Positions 59,758 through 64,000 of a DNA stretch of 64,000 nt are shown here, piece by piece. Each line of letters begins with the position of its first letter. Position 1 is the first letter of the stretch. This DNA comes from Sphaerosporella brunnea. Lineage: Eukaryota; Ascomycota; Pezizomycetes; Pezizales; Pyronemataceae. The notes beneath the pieces are model-generated. The model saw only the letters and a list, made by a program, of their open reading frames with translations, was not told the origin of the DNA and did not search any database. Position numbers and translations under genes: made by a program. The stretch lies in contig VXIS01000161.1 of NCBI GenBank assembly GCA_008704415.1, positions 1 to 64,000 of the forward strand, given 5' to 3'.

Positions 59758-59852
59758 GCTCGTTCATCTGGCCTCTTCTTTTGCCTCTTTCTTCTCTCTC
59801 CAGATCCCCAAACTCTGGAAGTGGTAGAGGAATCGGGGGGGCAGCTGTTTGG

Positions 59853-60445
59853 GATTTTGTAGGTTGGTACTCGTCACCTTTTCTACTTCCTCGGCCTTCC
59901 CATGCCCAAATTTTGTCTTTTGAGGCTTCTGTCGGAGATTGAATAGGCCTTCAATATCTGCTACTTCACCGCATACCGCTTTCGATGGAGTGTTTTAAAC
60001 TCCTGCCACAGTACACAGCATATCGGCGGCTGGCGACTGGCCATGCGAGGGAAGTCACACTTTGTGGCAAGCACTCAGCCAGTCAGTTGTACGAGGAGAG
60101 TACACTCCCTTTGACGACAGCTGGATCCGGAGGTTAATCTCCTCCTCCCCCCGGCCCCCCCCGGGCCCCCCCACCCCGCGCCCACGAAAACAGCTCCGCA
60201 TGGCTGTTTTCATGCAAAGTGTAATTAGACCGGAATGGGATCACCGGCTTTTGTTCATCTGATCTCTATGGCCCTGATTGGCCACGTGCTTGTTAAAAGC
60301 TGAGAACGAAGTAGCTATGTGTGTTGTTTTGCTTTTGCATGGCAGCAATATGATGCGTTGGCTTGGCTGCCTGTGTGAAATCAACTCAATGCGGGCGATC
60401 GAAGGGGCGGTAAAGGCGGAAACCTAAAACAAAATGTTTTTTGTG
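59853..60445. repeat. Copy 1 of a 3.6-kb-spaced direct repeat (GNAT promoter)
   Basis: About 500-590 bp that reappears at 63441-63905 in the same orientation. The best-conserved block (about 60000-60060) contains the string TATCGGCGGCTGGCGACTGG. It starts 96 bp upstream of the GNAT start codon, so it includes the promoter. Insertions in this copy include C-rich DNA near 60156-60176. Confidence 0.85.
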
Positions 60446-61279
60446 TGACCTCCCACCTCCACCACTTCTTTTTGTTTTGGGCCCGCGGGACAGCCTGAGG
60501 CGCGATAGCAATTGCCCTTTTCTCGAGAGTCGCGCGTTTCGAATTCTCCCAGGTGTTGGTGATGGTACTCTACTTTGCTGGATGTACCGAGATGTATCTG
60601 CATAGCGAATGGTAGCCTTTGCCAGCCTCGCGTGCTTACGCGTGATCCAAATCTGTTCAGAGCAGCAGTGCTGGATATCGCCTCTAAAGAGCTAAAGGTG
60701 GAGGCTGGCTATGGCGTGATCAACCATGATTCTTCGGCTGCTGTTCGTTGCCATTTGCCGGTCACCAAAGTGCCGGACTGACATGCTGACAAAGCCTGTC
60801 ATCGGTGAGCGAGTGAGTTGTTGTGAAAATTCCTGTGCGTGGTGGCAAACCACCAAGGTCAATTTGAGATCGTTCTGGTCCCACAGTTAGAAGCTTGACG
60901 ATTGTAGCTCGTCTCTGCGATGAGGATTGGGTTTTTGTGTGCCGGATGGAGACCGGGCGCGAGCAAGCGCGTGCGCTCGCTCCCGAAGCCAGTGAGCGAG
61001 TCGAATATCTCTCGTTACATTCGAATCATAACAGATACGATTCGGAGTCGAACTGTGTCTCAGGCGGTGCGGGGAAAACTGTGGTTCCTTTCTTGGTACC
61101 ACCAGGATATTGGGTGTGCGTTCGGGGAGGTATTGTCTGTGTGTCGACAGCATTTAAACAGCCTCGAACTACTGGGGACCTTCCCATCGCTATATAGAAG
61201 GCCGATGGAACGGCGGTTTCAGGTTCTATAAGCAATAGAACCGGGCCTGTAGGCAGGCCGGATAGAAAGGGAGGGGGGG
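60446..61279. other. Intergenic, no supported gene
   Basis: Open frames here overlap on both strands and lack recognised domains. It ends at a G-run (61275-61283) that abuts the next relic. Confidence 0.4.
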
Positions 61280-61710
61280 GGATACCCACGAAGGGAGATA
61301 GAACTTGAGCTCGTGTAACGTTCTCTGGCCGATTGGCTTCCCCGGTGGGTTTTCGGCTTTTGGCCAGTACATTTTGAAATACTTGGCGTCGCGAGTCTTC
61401 CGACCGGTATCCTTTGCTCTGGGCTTGTACGTCGTCTCAGCCTGATCTTGTTGTCAGCACCGTGACCTGTTAATCCCTAGGGCTACGTGCCTTTTCACAC
61501 TGCTCACCTCCAATTGGTAGCACTTCCTCCAGGACCACAAATAGGCGATTCTCGTTAAGCCCCCGGGACCCCTTCGGCTTACCCCCGCGCTTTTTCTTGG
61601 GCGGGGAGCTCGAGGGGTTGCTGTCGCATTCTGCCTGCTGTTATCAGTGAACATACGCCGAAGAAGCCTTGTTCAAGTTGAAACTTACCTTTGGATGTGC
61701 GAGCAGCCAT
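61280..61710 (-). pseudogene. Degenerate Myb/SANT-like transposon-associated gene
   Basis: The start MAARTSK (61710-61689) is followed by a good intron, then an exon reading KKKRGGKPKGSRGLNENRLF and VVLEEVLPIGGEQCEK. A later exon reads AETTYKPRAKDTGRKTRDAK, then YFKMYWPK and NPPGKPIG. The pattern of a basic RGG-rich leader, then GSRGLNENRL...LEEVLPIG, then a KPTG-like block recalls Myb/SANT-like domains found in fungal transposon-associated proteins (I believe DUF6818, unchecked). The second intron breaks the reading phase by one base, and the frame runs into a poly-C tract, so the gene appears broken. Confidence 0.4.
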
Positions 61711-63440
61711 GAGGACAAACGACGACAACGATGGACGAGCGATAGTGGGCACGTTCCGGTATTTCTGAAAGAGGCCTGTCGAAGATTTTGTCCGCTAGCC
61801 ACAACCCCCGCCGGAATTTTCTCTAGGACCCATAGAGCGACGGGAAGGCCCCCATTTTAGTCAAGAGTGCGACAGACTGAGAGGGGTAGCCTTGCTCTGT
61901 TGGTGAAGAAGGAAAAGCCTGCCGTAACGTAACATCGTGTGCCCGTATTTCAAGATGAATGTCCGGTTTGTGAATGTCGCTTCTGCGGTTTTAAGGCCGG
62001 CGAATCTGTACCGCGGTGTTAGAAATTAGAACAAACCACATTTCACACCCATCGGGATGACCTTATTTCGAACGCTTTATACCTACTCGGTTTGTGGGTA
62101 CTGGGGGAACAGCCTGAGGGTGGCGAGAGTGAGGCACTAATCAATGATTCCCGGCTGAGTTTGAAATATTGCAAACACGCCATGCCCTGATCGGGAGTGT
62201 GCCTATAGTATAGATACTAATATAGTCGAGTACCAAGGGAGACTTGCTAGGAACAGGCTCCGTATGTTCTGCAAAGAAAGCTGGGAATTGCAACACTTGA
62301 ATCAGAGAAGCATCCTTTCATGAAGTTCATGGAGGATAATTCATGGGGCAGATGACCAGCTGCGCATGCGCGACTGCGCACGGCTATGTACTGAGCACCG
62401 CGGCCCTCAATCTCACCGAGTACCCCACCCGGAATGGACACCTTTCTCTAGAGTTTTATATACTTCAGACTGTAAGCCAGTTCGGCTCGCCAGCACTACC
62501 GGGACATCACCCCAGGTCACTCGGATAGATTTGACGGCAATGTGGTGGAGGCGTTTCCAAGGCTCTCGATATCTAGACAGTAGAGATATAACACTGATGC
62601 CTGGTCGTCAAAAATAAAGCCTTAAGCTCCATATATGTTCATCATCTCGTGGCACTGTGACATCGTCCATTTTTAGATTCACAGCGGTGCCATGTTTACA
62701 AGTGAATCATGCTCGTACGCCCCGACGAAGCCCATGTTCCGATGAAACTGGGAATGCCAGAGCCCAGGGAGGAAGTTGTTGGGCCTCCGTACATGGGATA
62801 TGACCAACTGAACTTCAAAGGATGCCAGGGCACAGGTTGCTTGCCGAAAACCGCAGTAGGGCTCGATAAAGATGGTTCGATTAAGTAGCTTTCTGGCACA
62901 CAATATAAGTTTAGGTAAACTTACCCTATAGATTACAGCGCTTGAGAGAGGTATAAAACTTTGTTTGATGCGCCGCCGGCGGCGGCCTCACCATCAAGAA
63001 GCTCGGCATCCAGGAGAAAGTGCCACTGCACAAACTCGTAGCCAGTATTTCAAGTACCGCAGCCGTAAAAGTCCTGTGTGGGAACTTGCAGACAACGCTG
63101 TTAAGTTTTGGGAAGAAACAAAACCCTTCGCACAACGGTCAGGCTTCTTCACACACCTTCCAACGCTGTTCCTTCGGAGTGCTGATTGAACTGGAAGACG
63201 AGTTTGTGGAGATGGCATTGGACTCAATTTAGGGAGGGAGCGGCGGTGGGAGCCCGGACGTTGAGAAAAAAGCGGGATCCATGAGCCGTCACTCAGTCTC
63301 GGCATTACCTTATTTTATGCAGTGTAGTTTTGTCTCAACTCGGTATTGATTTCAGAAACGTATTAAAATGGATGGTATTACAATGTTCGTTTTGAGTGTA
63401 AATAGTATTTATCGACCCCTAAACTGCAGGGCGCTAATCT
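61711..63440. other. Intergenic, no supported gene
   Basis: Two overlapping frames at 62965-63232 (one ending ELEDEFVEMALDSI) look partly protein-like but in conflicting frames, with no recognised domain and no ATG context that helps. I do not call them. Confidence 0.4.
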
Positions 63441-63905
63441 ATTTTTGTAAGTTGGCGCCTTTTCTACTTCCTCAGCCTTCCCATGCCCAAATTTTGTCTT
63501 TTGAGGCTTCCGTCGGGGATTGAATAGCCCTCGATATCAACTACTTCACTGGGTACCGCTTTCGATGGAGTGTTTTAAACTCCTACCACAGTACACAGCA
63601 TATCGGCGGCTGGCGACTGGCCATGCGAGGGAAGTCACACTTTGTGGCAAGTACTCAGCCATCACTTCCTCTGACGACAGCTCCTGCCCCCACCCCAGCC
63701 CACAAAAATATGCAGATTAGACCGCCAGCTGAGCGCTACTCTATAGCTCTAATTGGCCACGTTCTTATTAAAAGTTGACGCCGAACTTTGAAGTGTCCAG
63801 CCGAAGTATGTTGTTTCGCTTTTCCTGGATAATGTGCGTGAAATCAGGCATACAAGCTCAATGCGGGCGATCAAAAGAGTGGAACACAAAAACAGAATAC
63901 ACGCG
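63441..63905. repeat. Copy 2 of the direct repeat
   Basis: Matches 59853-60445 in the same orientation with many single-base differences and some indels. Several differences are transitions (for example TGCCAC to TACCAC and AAGCACTC to AAGTACTC relative to copy 1). The remaining sequence to the window edge has no gene and ends in a C-run at 63963-63974. Confidence 0.8.
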
Positions 63906-64000
63906 ACCGTTCCTGCCTCCTGTGACGCCGACCCGAAAGGCGGAACAGCCATTTTATGTCTGCCCCCCCCCCCCGGCTTTACCAAAAAGGTCAGCTGTGG

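Noticed and set aside
62965..63232. Two overlapping frames, one ending EDEFVEMALDSI
   Set aside because: Protein-like stretches lie in different frames and no single product could be built.
1..64000. CRISPR array, rRNA genes, bacterial-style operons
   Set aside because: None seen; the repeats found are microsatellites, minisatellites and transposon remains, and the genes are intron-bearing fungal genes.

Overview
This window looks like nuclear DNA of a filamentous ascomycete (Pezizomycotina). The evidence is genes with short GT-AG introns of about 45-80 bp (one about 135 bp and one 151 bp), a septation-initiation-network scaffold of the Cdc11 type, a Zn2Cys6 regulator of filamentous-fungal type, a Tbf1-type telobox protein, and many degenerate transposon copies. 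Long mononucleotide runs are unusually common: A/T runs of 20-30 and C/G runs of 8-14, in introns and intergenic DNA. The order or species cannot be fixed by reading alone.

Layout. 0-2 kb: rearranged Ty3/gypsy pol fragments. 3.6-4.4 kb: a small secreted protein. 6.0-8.3 kb: a gene with an octapeptide repeat and a Fic/Doc-like gene. 8.6-14.7 kb: a duplicated C2H2 zinc-finger family. Its intact member (12.5-14.6 kb, minus) faces a decayed plus-strand copy (10.07-11.23 kb). A third partial copy (8.8-9.4 kb) ends in a fold-back element. 17.2-21.8 kb: an Mch1-like transporter and a Tbf1 orthologue. 22.8-24.9 kb: a protein resembling OTT_1508-type fungal deaminases with an altered active site. 26.6-31.9 kb: the Cdc11/Nud1 scaffold. 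34.3-40.2 kb: a very large WD40/solenoid protein with a disordered tail. 40-54 kb: gene-poor DNA with a gag-derived inverted repeat, a tRNA-headed SINE, an hAT relic with a perfect 8-bp target duplication, and two small genes, one ending in a CaaX box. 54.2-59.8 kb: a Zn2Cys6 regulator, a TauD-type dioxygenase and a GNAT acetyltransferase. 59.8-64 kb: a direct repeat 3.6 kb apart flanking a degenerate Myb/SANT-like relic.

The housekeeping core (17-40 kb: transporter, telomere/promoter factor, mitotic-exit scaffold, WD40 protein) is flanked by accessory DNA on both sides. The regulator-dioxygenase-acetyltransferase trio could form a small metabolic unit, which is inference from adjacency. Exon joins given here were chosen by splice-site consensus and reading phase only, with no transcript data. 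I found no CRISPR array, rRNA gene or convincing functional tRNA, and no clear new system. The best leads are the degenerate deaminase-like and Fic-like proteins, the duplicated zinc-finger family, and the small CaaX protein.
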